Source of the DNA: Butyricicoccus sp. | Lineage (GTDB): Bacteria; Bacillota; Clostridia; Oscillospirales; Butyricicoccaceae | Assembly (NCBI GenBank): GCA_017886875.1 | Contig: JAGHIZ010000050.1 | Span: 1 to 38,322 of the forward strand | DNA length: 38,322 nucleotides | Reading direction: 5' to 3' | Shown: piece after piece, positions 19,567 through 27,019 of the stretch | How the letters are laid out: the number at the start of each line of letters is the position of its first letter | Position numbering within the stretch: the stretch's first letter is position 1 | The notes under the pieces: model-generated | The model's database searches: none | What the model was told of the DNA's origin: nothing | What the model saw: only the letters and a program-made list of their open reading frames with translations | Position numbers and translations under genes: made by a program

Positions 19567-19604
19567 ATTATAACATGTGTTTTAACTCGGTTTCAAAACG
19601 TTTC
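19567..19604 (-). promoter_or_regulatory. malL: malL promoter with overlapping LacI-type operator
   Basis: On the minus strand TTGAAA (19591-19596) and TATAAT (19567-19572) are spaced by 18 nt. The repeat GAAAC-GTTTT-GAAAC (19590-19604) overlaps the -35 and includes the palindrome AAACGTTT (19596-19603) with the central CG typical of LacI-family operators. A further inverted GTTTC-N4-GAAAC follows at 19600-19613. Confidence 0.6.
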
Positions 19605-19637
19605 TTATGAAACTATAATTATTAACAAACTTTAATT

Positions 19638-20660
19638 TTATATTTTGTTTATTTTCACTGATTGCCTGCATACAAGATAAACTGGACTTTTATTATCTAC
19701 TTTATCAATAGGCATATTATTAATCATTTTTATAAGAATTTCTATACTTAATCTTGCTTTCTCACTAATATCTTGATGAACGGTTGTCAAATGTGGTCTT
19801 AATAAGCTTGCATAAAAACAATCATCAAAACCAGTAATTGAAATTTGATTTGGAACAGATATTCCATTATCTTGAAAATAGTTAATTGCCTCGATTGCTG
19901 TTATATCTGATGAAAAGGCTAATGCACCAGCTTTTAAAAATAAAGATAAATTTTGTTCATAAAACTTATATCTTTGTTTTTCATCAGATGGAATAATTAT
20001 ATAACGTGATTTACTGCAAAAATCGCCTTTGCTTTCCATAGCTTTTTTAAATCCTAACCAACGATAATAATCACTATCAACTTTTGTTTCTGCCATAAAT
20101 AAAGCCTTTGAAAAACCGTTTTCAAGTAAATGTTTTCCTATTTGCTCTCCACCTGAAAAATCATCAATTCCAACATTTACAAAGTTATAATCACAGTTTT
20201 TTGAAGGATAGGCATCAACTAAAACCATATTTTTATTTAATATTCGTTTTAGTGAATTATATTTATCTTGATTAAATCCAAGAATAATTAATCCGTCAAT
20301 ATTCCATCTTGAAGCGATATCAGCTATTTTTTCTATTTCGCTACCATCTATAATCATAATATAATAACCAGCTTTTTGTGCACTGATTTGTGTCCCTGCT
20401 AGAAATTCTCCTATAAAAAAATCTTTTAAAGCATGCCTACCATGTGCAATATCAAACCCTAAAACTATACCAATTATCTTAGAAGCTTTTTCAGAAAATA
20501 TCATTGGCATTTTATTAGGAACATATCCTTCTTCAGTTAATATATCAGAAATTTTTTTAATAGTTTCTTGAGATACTTTTTTTGTTTTTCCATGTATAAC
20601 ATTTGAAACTGTTGTGCGACTTACACCAACTTTATCTGCAATATCTTGTATTTTTAACAT
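19638..20660 (-). CDS. LacI/GalR-family transcriptional regulator
   Basis: A 340-aa regulator. The N-terminal helix-turn-helix (IQDIADKVGVSRTTVSNVIHG) and hinge region are followed by a two-lobed sugar-binding-type domain (IIGIVLGFD, LIILGFNQ, ISITGFDD, LRPHLTTVHQ). It lies 103 nt upstream of the malL start codon on the same strand and 30 nt downstream of the HAD gene, probably co-transcribed with the latter. The AAACGTTT dyad at the malL promoter is a likely target. Whether it or the regulator next to malE controls malL cannot be settled from sequence. The ribosome binding site is weak (GAGAG). Confidence 0.85.
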   Translation of the reverse strand: MLKIQDIADKVGVSRTTVSNVIHGKTKKVSQETIKKISDILTEEGYVPNKMPMIFSEKASKIIGIVLGFDIAHGRHALKDFFIGEFLAGTQISAQKAGYYIMIIDGSEIEKIADIASRWNIDGLIILGFNQDKYNSLKRILNKNMVLVDAYPSKNCDYNFVNVGIDDFSGGEQIGKHLLENGFSKALFMAETKVDSDYYRWLGFKKAMESKGDFCSKSRYIIIPSDEKQRYKFYEQNLSLFLKAGALAFSSDITAIEAINYFQDNGISVPNQISITGFDDCFYASLLRPHLTTVHQDISEKARLSIEILIKMINNMPIDKVDNKSPVYLVCRQSVKINKI

Positions 20661-20690
20661 TATATTTGTACTCTCAAAAAAATTTTAATA

Positions 20691-21440
20691 TTATAATTTT
20701 ATATATTCTAAAACTCTTTCGCAAAGTTCTTTCATATTAGGACTATCTAAAATAATATCAGCTTTTGGTTTTTTATCAAAATTTTCTGTTAATTCTGAAT
20801 GTATAAAACAAGTTTTTAATCCAATATTTATAGCTGGATTTATATCATCATATGGACTATTTCCTATCATCATAATTTCTGATGGTGCAATATTTATAGT
20901 ATTAGCCCACTCTATAAGCTTTCCAAAAAATAAATGAGAAGGTTTTTTTACTTCATAGTCAGATGATATAAATATTTTATCAAAAAGCGTGTCAATTCCT
21001 GTTTGTTTAAGCTCTGGTTGAGTGTAAAGCCTTTGAGCATTGGAAAGGAGGGCTATTTTAATGCCATTATTTTTAAGTTTTTTAAGCATGTTTTCTACAC
21101 CATTGTATAAATGGGATATATTTTGTGTTGACGCTGCTCTAAACACTTTTGCGGTAATTTCAACTTGATTTGTATCAACATTTATTTGCTTTTCTTTATA
21201 TAATTGGGTATAAATATTCCCAACGTTGATTTCTCCTAAATCACTACCATATTTTATTTTTAATTTTTCTTTTTCAACACTTTCAAGTTGATAATAACGT
21301 TTTTTTAGCTCATCAGCATTATATTTTGCTCCATAATACCCCATAAATGCTGCTAATGTTTGCCATGCACTATTTAATGACTCATCAGTTCGTATTGTCA
21401 TCAATGTACCATATAAATCAAATGCAATCAATTTAATCAT
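20691..21440 (-). CDS. HAD-superfamily hydrolase (subfamily IA)
   Basis: A 249-aa predicted phosphatase. HAD motifs are present in order: motif I FDLYGTL (nucleophile Asp at about residue 8), motif II LLSNAQ, motif III Lys in YEVKKPS and motif IV MIGNSPYDDI. The helical cap between motifs I and II fits subfamily IA. ATG 21440 is selected because AAGGAG (21449-21454) is 8 nt upstream; the in-frame GTG 21449 overlaps that site. The substrate is unknown; sugar-phosphate removal would suit the neighbouring glucan genes but is only inference. Beta-phosphoglucomutase is less likely because its usual DLDGV motif I is absent. Confidence 0.8.
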   Translation of the reverse strand: MIKLIAFDLYGTLMTIRTDESLNSAWQTLAAFMGYYGAKYNADELKKRYYQLESVEKEKLKIKYGSDLGEINVGNIYTQLYKEKQINVDTNQVEITAKVFRAASTQNISHLYNGVENMLKKLKNNGIKIALLSNAQRLYTQPELKQTGIDTLFDKIFISSDYEVKKPSHLFFGKLIEWANTINIAPSEIMMIGNSPYDDINPAINIGLKTCFIHSELTENFDKKPKADIILDSPNMKELCERVLEYIKL

Positions 21441-21471
21441 ATATTTCACTCCTTCATATTAATAATAAAGC

Positions 21472-21505
21472 CTCACATAATTCGCATTGTTAATATGCAT
21501 GTGAG
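21472..21505 (-). promoter_or_regulatory. Inverted repeat upstream of the HAD gene
   Basis: CTCACAT (21472-21478) and ATGTGAG (21499-21505) form a dyad with a second pair, GCAT/ATGC, inside. It lies 31-65 nt upstream of the HAD start, where an operator or leader hairpin could act. No protein is assigned. Confidence 0.35.
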
Positions 21506-21592
21506 ACAATATTATAATATTATTTTTTTATATATTTTACAAGGGCTAATTTATACAAAGTTAAAAGTATAAAATATCAAATCTAACTTAAA

Positions 21593-22255
21593 TACAAAAA
21601 ATATTTATATTCAAGCCTTGACCAGAGTTTAAAGCGTTTACAGTTAGATTATGTAGATATTTTTTATCATCATAGAATGGATAAGGAAACACCTTTAGAA
21701 GAAACCATGTGGGCATTAGACCAAATTGTTAGAAGTGGTAAAGCTCTTTATGTTGGTTTATCTAACTACGATGGTGAAACTATGAAAGAAGCAAGCAAAA
21801 TACTAAAAGAATTAAAATGTCCATTTATTATAAATCAAAATTCATACAATATTTTTAATAGAACGATTGAAAATAATGGTTTAAAAGCAGCATCTGAAGA
21901 ACTTGGAAAAGGTATAATTTCATTTAGTCCACTTGCTCAAGGTTTGCTTACAAATAGATATATAAATGGTATTCCAAAAGACAGCCGAATTGCAATAGAT
22001 GGCAGATTTTTAAATGAAACAGAATTAAATAACAAAATTACAGCAATTAGACAATTAAATGAAATTGCAAAACAACGTGGAGAAACATTAGCTCAAATGG
22101 CACTTAAATGGGTTAGAAAAGATAATGTTATAACCAGTGTTTTGATTGGTGCATCAAAGCCAGAGCAAATTTTAGACAATCTACATAGTATGGAAGGTTC
22201 AGGCTTTACACAAGAAGAATTAAATAGAATTGATGAAATTTCATTAAATTTATAA
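21593..22255 (+). pseudogene. 5'-truncated aldo/keto reductase (YghZ-like)
   Basis: The reading frame is clearly an aldo/keto reductase, but only its C-terminal two thirds remain. The first ATG is 21677, yet family sequence continues upstream of it in the same frame: KYLYSSLDQSLKRLQLDYVD, then FYHHRMDK, where full-length relatives have the beta-4 region. A TAA at 21590-21592 closes the frame. About 110 N-terminal residues are gone, including the catalytic Asp and Tyr and the start of the barrel, so no activity is expected. The remaining part keeps GLSNYDGETM, SFSPLAQGLLTNRY and SVLIGASKPEQI. No ribosome binding site or promoter precedes it. It is probably a remnant of a rearrangement. Confidence 0.85.
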
Positions 22256-22272
22256 TGAAAAATTGGAATTAA

Positions 22273-22309
22273 AAAAGAGGATATTTGCAAAATGCAAATA
22301 TCCTCTTTT
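22273..22309. terminator. Strong bidirectional terminator hairpin
   Basis: A perfect 17-bp stem (22273-22289 with 22293-22309) and a 3-nt loop, with A-rich left and T-rich right ends. It follows the aldo/keto reductase remnant and could also serve the minus strand. Confidence 0.85.
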
Positions 22310-22447
22310 ACTTTTTAAATATTGTACTGCTAGTTGTTGTAACCCTAATAAGGAATAATAAAAATACCATTACAAAAATTGTAAGCAATGGGCAAACTAA
22401 AAGTTAATTATTTCTGGTACTTTTTTTATAGACAACAGAAGTGTTGA

Positions 22448-23125
22448 TTAGTTTTTTGATAAGTTAAGCTCATTTTTCATAGCATTATATCCAATTAAAA
22501 CAGTCCATACATAAGCCAAAGTTTTAGGAATCATTAACATTCCAATAGCAGGAATAGTATCAGCAAATAAAACTACTGGTAAATAAAATCCAAAACTAAT
22601 AACAATGGTTAGCCACATATTTTTAAATAATTTATCACTATTTTGGCGTGAGCTTTTATAGAAAATTACGATTATAAGTATTCCCATAATTGTAAAAGGT
22701 ATATTTCTATATATACCCCATGATAGTGGAGCACTAGAAGATGTCCAAGAATTTTGAGGGAACAAGCATAAAGCTATTCTTAAAAAAGCTAATATATAAA
22801 CAGAAACCGTATATATTTTTTTATCTATTATTTTGTATCTAATTCGCCATATGTAGTATAAAATAACATAAAATATGGTCATAGTTATAGAAGTAATAAA
22901 CTTTCCTATACCGAGTGCATAAGTATAGTTTTCAAGCCCAGTAGTACATAATGCTACTGCTCTAGGTATTAAATGAAATGAATCACCTAGTCCAAGTACA
23001 ACCGCCATTATTCCAAATAGTTTAAACTGTTTGTTATTTTTACTTTTTATTACCATAATAATGCCTAAGATTATAACACCTATAAGATAGATGGCATCAA
23101 ATTAAGTTTCAAATATTGCTCTCAT
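22448..23125 (-). pseudogene. Multi-pass membrane protein with an early in-frame stop
   Basis: A frame with ATG at 23125 and a good AAGGAG site upstream reads MRAIFET, then TAA (23102-23104), then continues without a shift: FDAIYLIGVIILGIIM and on into 200 more residues. The stop removes continuity after codon 7. A shorter product could start at ATG 23056 (202 aa), but it would lose its first membrane helix and has no clear ribosome binding site. The remaining protein has about six hydrophobic segments and conserved-looking stretches (GIMAVVLGLGDSFHLIPRA, FVIL-type helices). It resembles an uncharacterised Clostridia membrane family; no function is assigned. A TetR-type dyad lies just upstream. 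Confidence 0.65.
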
Positions 23126-23146
23126 AAATATCTCCTTTAAATTATT

Positions 23147-23161
23147 ATGAACAGTGTTCAT
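23147..23161. promoter_or_regulatory. Perfect dyad resembling a TetR-family operator
   Basis: ATGAACAGTGTTCAT is a perfect 15-nt palindrome around G23154. It lies 22 nt upstream of the ATG of the disrupted membrane protein and directly after a probable TetR remnant. TetR-family repressors often bind dyads of this form; here the link is by position. Confidence 0.5.
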
Positions 23162-23198
23162 TTTGATTTTAAATAGTTCCCACTCTTATTTAGTGGGA

Positions 23199-23420
23199 CT
23201 AATAAATATAATTTTTTATAAAAATAATCAATGAATTGCAATTATCTTGTTTTTTTAACAAATCAGATATAATTAAATCAAATATATAGCTAACAAATAT
23301 TTCAGGTGTGAATTCATCAGAAAATATATTTTTTTTTATATTTTTATCACTTTTTAAAGCTAAAATTAATTTTTGCTTTAGCTTTAAAAAATAAATATTC
23401 ATAATTTTAACACCAGCTTG
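23199..23420 (-). pseudogene. Probable C-terminal remnant of a TetR-family regulator
   Basis: A 67-aa frame starts at an internal ATG (23402) with no ribosome binding site. It has the look of the last helices of a TetR ligand domain (SDEFTPEIFVSYIFDLIISD, then a short Lys/Asn-rich tail). No helix-turn-helix is encoded upstream. Instead the frame runs into transposase-like sequence, so the N-terminal half appears to have been lost. The intact dyad next to it supports a former TetR/target pair. The similarity is weak and could be wrong. Confidence 0.4.
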
Positions 23421-23558
23421 TTTATCATCAACTTAGGCAGGTGTAATTTCAAATCTGGTTATAAAAGCACTAAATGTAATCGTAACATAAACTTTATAGC
23501 CAAAATATGCTTCATTTTCTATTTTAGTGTTATTACTGTATTGTAATTTCAACATTTT
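23421..23558 (-). mobile_element. Remnant of a DDE transposase
   Basis: On the minus strand an open stretch between TAG (23559-23561) and TAA (23433-23435) encodes ENEAYFGYKVYVTITFSAF, then ITRFEITPA, and after the TAA VDDKQ. The pattern FGYK...ITxFEITPAxVDD is typical of DDE transposases of the IS4/IS5/IS1182 type. Two in-frame stops and the small size mark it as a fossil. No terminal repeats were found. Confidence 0.55.
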
Positions 23559-23675
23559 CTATGCACTCTTTTCATTTGTATTCCCTACAAATAGCATAGC
23601 ATATTGTTGAGGTTCTTTTTTATTTTTTATCTAGCACAACGAGTTATATTAAAAACAATTTACTTTTGCTGATAA

Positions 23676-23873
23676 TCAAAAATATTTTCTTCTATCGATA
23701 ATAATAAATATTATATATGATATAAAAGCAGTTATAATATAAACTAAATTTTCACAAGAAATCAAACGATTAAATATTGGTTCGCCTTTAAAATAAGCAT
23801 ATAAAATATTAACAACACAATTTGTGACCAGTGTGCATACAAGAAATATCCATTTTTTACTGTAAGCATTCAC
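23676..23873 (-). CDS. Small membrane protein, function unknown
   Basis: A 65-aa frame starting at GTG 23873 with AAGGAG (23885-23890) 11 nt upstream. Two hydrophobic segments are predicted: about residues 8-28 (WIFLVCTLVTNCVVNILYAY) and 43-59 (LVYIITAFISYIIFIII). They are joined by a polar loop, and the protein ends in a basic tail (DRRKYF). The product is not recognised. It could be an intact small protein or a leftover of the decayed region; the ribosome binding site favours the former. Confidence 0.45.
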   Translation of the reverse strand: MNAYSKKWIFLVCTLVTNCVVNILYAYFKGEPIFNRLISCENLVYIITAFISYIIFIIIDRRKYF

Positions 23874-23987
23874 TTTTATATTTACTCCTTTTGTTATATT
23901 TATGGTTTATTTTTACAGTTAAATAGTAACAAACAAATAAAATATTACAAGATTAAAAAAGTAAAAATATTGTAAAATTACAAATTT

Positions 23988-24860
23988 CTATATCCTTTTC
24001 ATTTCTATTAAAAATCTTTCTGATAACTTAGTAAATAATTGATTTTTTTTCCATACTAAACTCATTTTAGGGCTAATTTCTACAGATAGAGGTTTAAAGC
24101 ATAATTCACTATTACCTGTAACATTGATTATATTATCAAAACAAATAGCATAGCCAATACCCTCTTCAACCATAAGAGAACCATTAAATAATAAATTATA
24201 TGTACCAACAATATTTAATTTCTTTCTATCACAGTTTAATAACTCTGAAATATTATTATCTTTATATAATTGTCTTGATAAAATCAAAGGTTTATTAAAT
24301 AAATCCTCTGGTTTAATAATATCTTTTATTGCTAATGGGTCATCTTTTCGCATCATAACTCCAAAGTAATCAACTGATTTTAATAATAAGCTGTCATATC
24401 TATTATAATCTACTTGTCCAAATACTAAAGCAAAATCTATAAGTCCATGATTTAAATCTTCTAAGACAGTTGTTTTATCACCGCTTACAATATGTAAATG
24501 TATTAAAGGATTTTCTTTTTTTAGCTTTTTAATCACTTTTATAAGCCCTCTAACTCCTACAGACTCACCTGCCCCGATATAAATATCTCCTGCAAGTATT
24601 TCATCAGAAAGTTTTATTTCATCTTGGGCTTTTTTCATAAGCTCAATAATTTCTTCTGCCCTTTTACGAAGAATTAAACCTTCATTTGTAAGCTTTATTT
24701 TTCTGTTACTTCTTATAAATAATGTTTTACCTAATTCATTTTCCATATCTTTTAATTGGCGAGATAGTGTTGGTTGTGATAAATGCAAAAACTTAGCTGC
24801 ACCAGAAATACTTTCTTCTTTTGCAACAGCTAAAAAATATTCTAAAACACGAAACTCCAT
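23988..24860 (-). CDS. LysR-family transcriptional regulator
   Basis: A 290-aa regulator of standard LysR length. The N-terminal winged helix-turn-helix is clear (EYFLAVAKEESISGAAKFL, LSQPTLSRQLKDMENELG, LFIRSNRKIKLTNEG). It is followed by a coiled linker helix and a two-subdomain effector region (about 90-290). ATG 24860 has AAAGGAG about 10 nt upstream. It is divergent from the reductase operon, with two strong dyads in the 150-nt gap, the usual arrangement for LysR-type control of a neighbouring operon. The inducer is unknown; the neighbours suggest a redox-active or electrophilic compound. Confidence 0.9.
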   Translation of the reverse strand: MEFRVLEYFLAVAKEESISGAAKFLHLSQPTLSRQLKDMENELGKTLFIRSNRKIKLTNEGLILRKRAEEIIELMKKAQDEIKLSDEILAGDIYIGAGESVGVRGLIKVIKKLKKENPLIHLHIVSGDKTTVLEDLNHGLIDFALVFGQVDYNRYDSLLLKSVDYFGVMMRKDDPLAIKDIIKPEDLFNKPLILSRQLYKDNNISELLNCDRKKLNIVGTYNLLFNGSLMVEEGIGYAICFDNIINVTGNSELCFKPLSVEISPKMSLVWKKNQLFTKLSERFLIEMKRI

Positions 24861-24905
24861 AATAAAATTTCTCCTTTATTAAAGCTATAATAATTATAAC
24901 GTTTT

Positions 24906-24930
24906 TATATATGCTTTTAAAGCATATATA
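24906..24930. promoter_or_regulatory. 25-nt dyad in the LysR/reductase intergenic region
   Basis: Arms TATATATGCTTT and AAAGCATATATA are perfectly complementary around one T (24918). It lies 46-70 nt upstream of the lysR start on its strand and is a candidate autoregulatory site. Confidence 0.45.
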
Positions 24931-24948
24931 ACTATTTAATATAAGCAT

Positions 24949-24977
24949 TTGTTATAGATAACTATAATTGATATAAT
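24949..24977 (+). promoter_or_regulatory. Promoter of the reductase operon with LysR-type box
   Basis: TTGTTA (24949-24954) and TATAAT (24972-24977) are spaced by 17 nt. The perfect dyad TTATAG-ATAA-CTATAA (24952-24967) overlaps the -35 and fits the T-N11-A form of LysR-type sites. Confidence 0.55.
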
Positions 24978-25010
24978 TATATTAAATAAACATATAATGA
25001 GGGAATAATT

Positions 25011-25550
25011 ATGAGTAAAAATGTACTTATTGTGTCTACAAGCCTTAGAAAAGGCGGAAATTCTGAAACATTAGCAGATTACTTTTTAAAAGGTGTCAAA
25101 GATGCTGGACACAATGTAGAAAAAATAAGCCTTGTTGATAAAAATATAAACTTTTGTAAAGGTTGTCTTACTTGTTTAAAAACCGGTAAATGTATAATAA
25201 ATGATGATGCGAATATAATTACTGAAAAAATGATGTATGCAGATGTTATAGTTTTTGCAACACCAATTTACTATTATGAAATGAGTGGGCAAATGAAAAC
25301 TATTTTAGACCGTGCTAATTCATTGTATGGTTCAGATTATCATTTTAGAGAAATTTATATGCTTACAGCTGCGGCTGAAGATGATAAAAATACATCAAAA
25401 ATAGCTGAAAATGGACTAAAAGGCTGGATTGAATGTTTTCCGAAAGCCGAATTAAAAGGTACAGTATTTGCTGGTGGCGTGGATTCGGTTGGCACTATTG
25501 CTGGTCACTCTGCATTATCAAAGGCATATGAAGTGGGTAAAAATATCTAA
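25011..25550 (+). CDS. NAD(P)H-dependent flavin reductase / iron-sulfur flavoprotein-like
   Basis: A 179-aa flavodoxin-fold protein. The N-terminal phosphate loop STSLRKGGNSETLAD (residues 9-23) binds FMN in this family, and VIVFATPIYYYEMSGQMKTI is the second conserved flavin/dimer region. Between them is C49-x2-C52-x2-C55-x5-C61, the compact cysteine motif that holds a 4Fe-4S cluster in iron-sulfur flavoproteins. It therefore probably passes electrons between a reduced donor and a small acceptor in the cytoplasm; the acceptor is not known. GAGGG lies upstream. It is the first gene of a three-gene operon divergent from lysR. Confidence 0.82.
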   Translation: MSKNVLIVSTSLRKGGNSETLADYFLKGVKDAGHNVEKISLVDKNINFCKGCLTCLKTGKCIINDDANIITEKMMYADVIVFATPIYYYEMSGQMKTILDRANSLYGSDYHFREIYMLTAAAEDDKNTSKIAENGLKGWIECFPKAELKGTVFAGGVDSVGTIAGHSALSKAYEVGKNI

Positions 25551-25562
25551 AGTGAGGTTATT

Positions 25563-26123
25563 ATGGAATTACAAGAGTTTTTATCTAATATGAACAAAGA
25601 AGTTATTGCAAATTCTGATACTCATAAATATATGCATAAGTTAGCACAAGAAGCATTGCAAATAACTTCAATAATAAATAATGGTTATCATACACCTGAA
25701 GAAATTACTGAACTTTTTGAAAAACTCATAGGGAAAAAAGTTGGTAAAAATTTTGGTATGTTTCCGCCTTTTTATACTGACTGTGGTAAAAACATTACAA
25801 TAGGAGATAATGTGTTTTTAAATAGCGGTTGTAAAATGCAAGACCAAGGCGGTATTACTATTGGTGACGGTACTCTTGTTGGTCATAATGTAGTTTTTGC
25901 AACGATTAACCATGATGAAAACCCAGATAAACGAGCAAATATGCACCCTAAACCTATTTGTATAGGAAAAAATGTCTGGATTGGTGCTAATGCAACAATT
26001 TTACCTGGTGTAACTATTGGAGATGGTGCTATTATTGCAGCAGGTGCAGTTGTAACTAAATATGTACCAGCTTTTACTGTGGTTGGTGGAGTACCAGCAA
26101 AATTTATAAAGAAAATAAAGTGA
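25563..26123 (+). CDS. Sugar O-acetyltransferase (maltose/galactoside type)
   Basis: A 186-aa left-handed beta-helix acetyltransferase. A helical N-terminal region (about 1-60, the Mac domain position) is followed by hexapeptide repeats from about residue 75 ([33 protein letters not shown]). The loop [12 protein letters not shown] contains the predicted catalytic His (117-119 region). The last coils ([31 protein letters not shown]) are typical of LacA/Maa proteins, which move acetyl from acetyl-CoA to a sugar hydroxyl. The gene is 12 nt after the reductase, with GAGG upstream. Its link to a redox operon is odd but this set of families is often seen together. Confidence 0.88.
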   Translation: MELQEFLSNMNKEVIANSDTHKYMHKLAQEALQITSIINNGYHTPEEITELFEKLIGKKVGKNFGMFPPFYTDCGKNITIGDNVFLNSGCKMQDQGGITIGDGTLVGHNVVFATINHDENPDKRANMHPKPICIGKNVWIGANATILPGVTIGDGAIIAAGAVVTKYVPAFTVVGGVPAKFIKKIK

Positions 26124-26141
26124 TTTATGGAGGTTATTTTT

Positions 26142-26876
26142 ATGCCTATAAAACAAACAGCAGGTAGAGATGCATTGGGAGATTTTGCACCTAAATTTGC
26201 AGAAATAAATGATGATATACTTTTCGGGCAGGTTTGGAATAGAGATAATTTATTATCCCTTAGAGAGCGTTCAATTATAACTGTTACTGCTTTAATGGCA
26301 CAAGGACTCACAGACTCATCTTTTAAATATCATCTTACTACCGCAAAAAATAACGGTATTACCAAAACAGATATAGCGGAAATTTTAACACATGCAGCTT
26401 TTTATGTAGGTTGGCCTAAAGCTTGGGCAGCTTTCAATATGGCAAAAGAAGTTTGGTCAGATGATAACACTGTTATTGATTTAAAAACTGCACATGCAAA
26501 TAGTATGATATTCCCTATTGGAGAGCCAAATGATGCTTTTGCACAATATTTTGTTGGTCAAAGTTATCTAGCACCATTATCAACAAATCAAATCGGAATT
26601 TATAATGTGACATTTGAGCCTAAATGTCGCAATAATTGGCATATACATCACGCTGATAATGGTGGAGGTCAAATTTTAATATGTGTCGCAGGTCAAGGCT
26701 ACTATCAGCAGTGGGGTAAACCAGTACAAAAATTAAACGCAGGTGATATTGTTAATATTCCTGCAAACGTTAAACATTGGCATGGTGCAACAAATGACAG
26801 TTGGTTTTCACATCTTTCAATAGAAGTTCCCGGAGAAAATACATCAAATGAATGGTTAGAACCTGTAGAAGAATAA
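26142..26876 (+). CDS. Carboxymuconolactone decarboxylase-like / cupin fusion
   Basis: A 244-aa two-domain protein. Residues about 25-105 form a carboxymuconolactone decarboxylase (AhpD-like) domain (LRERSIITVTALMAQGLTD, ILTHAAFYVGWPKAWAAFNM) without a CxxC pair, so thiol peroxidase-type chemistry is not expected. Residues about 140-230 form a cupin with a metal-binding pattern (WHIHHADNGGGQILICVAGQ, then NIPANVKHWHGA). ATG 26142 is chosen because GGAGG (26129-26133) is 8 nt upstream; ATG 26127 overlaps that site. It is the last gene of the reductase operon. The substrate is unknown; modification of a small aromatic or quinone-like compound is a guess from the families. Confidence 0.85.
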   Translation: MPIKQTAGRDALGDFAPKFAEINDDILFGQVWNRDNLLSLRERSIITVTALMAQGLTDSSFKYHLTTAKNNGITKTDIAEILTHAAFYVGWPKAWAAFNMAKEVWSDDNTVIDLKTAHANSMIFPIGEPNDAFAQYFVGQSYLAPLSTNQIGIYNVTFEPKCRNNWHIHHADNGGGQILICVAGQGYYQQWGKPVQKLNAGDIVNIPANVKHWHGATNDSWFSHLSIEVPGENTSNEWLEPVEE

Positions 26877-26881
26877 TATTA

Positions 26882-26917
26882 AAACTCTCTGATACAAAAA
26901 TGTGTCAGAGAGTTTTT
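26882..26917 (+). terminator. Terminator of the reductase operon
   Basis: A 15-bp stem (26882-26896 with 26901-26915, one G-T pair), an AAAA loop and a T run directly after the CMD-cupin gene. Confidence 0.85.
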
Positions 26918-26945
26918 AAATTTTAATATTGAAATTTTATAATTG

Positions 26946-26962
26946 TAAAATACGCTATTTTA
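26946..26962. promoter_or_regulatory. Perfect dyad upstream of the acidic protein gene
   Basis: TAAAATA-CGC-TATTTTA is a perfect 7-bp inverted repeat 58 nt upstream of the next start codon. It may be an operator; no regulator is assigned. Confidence 0.3.
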
Positions 26963-27019
26963 TGTTATCATATTTGCAGGATAACTTGTTGATATTATAT
27001 AAAAAGGAGAGTGGGATTT

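Noticed and set aside
22308-22406. Minus-strand hydrophobic stretch (CPLLTIFVMVFLLFLI) ending in a stop at the terminator hairpin
   Set aside because: No start codon with a ribosome binding site and no family match; perhaps another gene fragment, but too short to call.
25883-26311. Minus-strand open frame of 142 codons
   Set aside because: It lies antisense to the acetyltransferase hexapeptide repeats and the next gene; its repetitive Ala/Pro-rich product mirrors those repeats.
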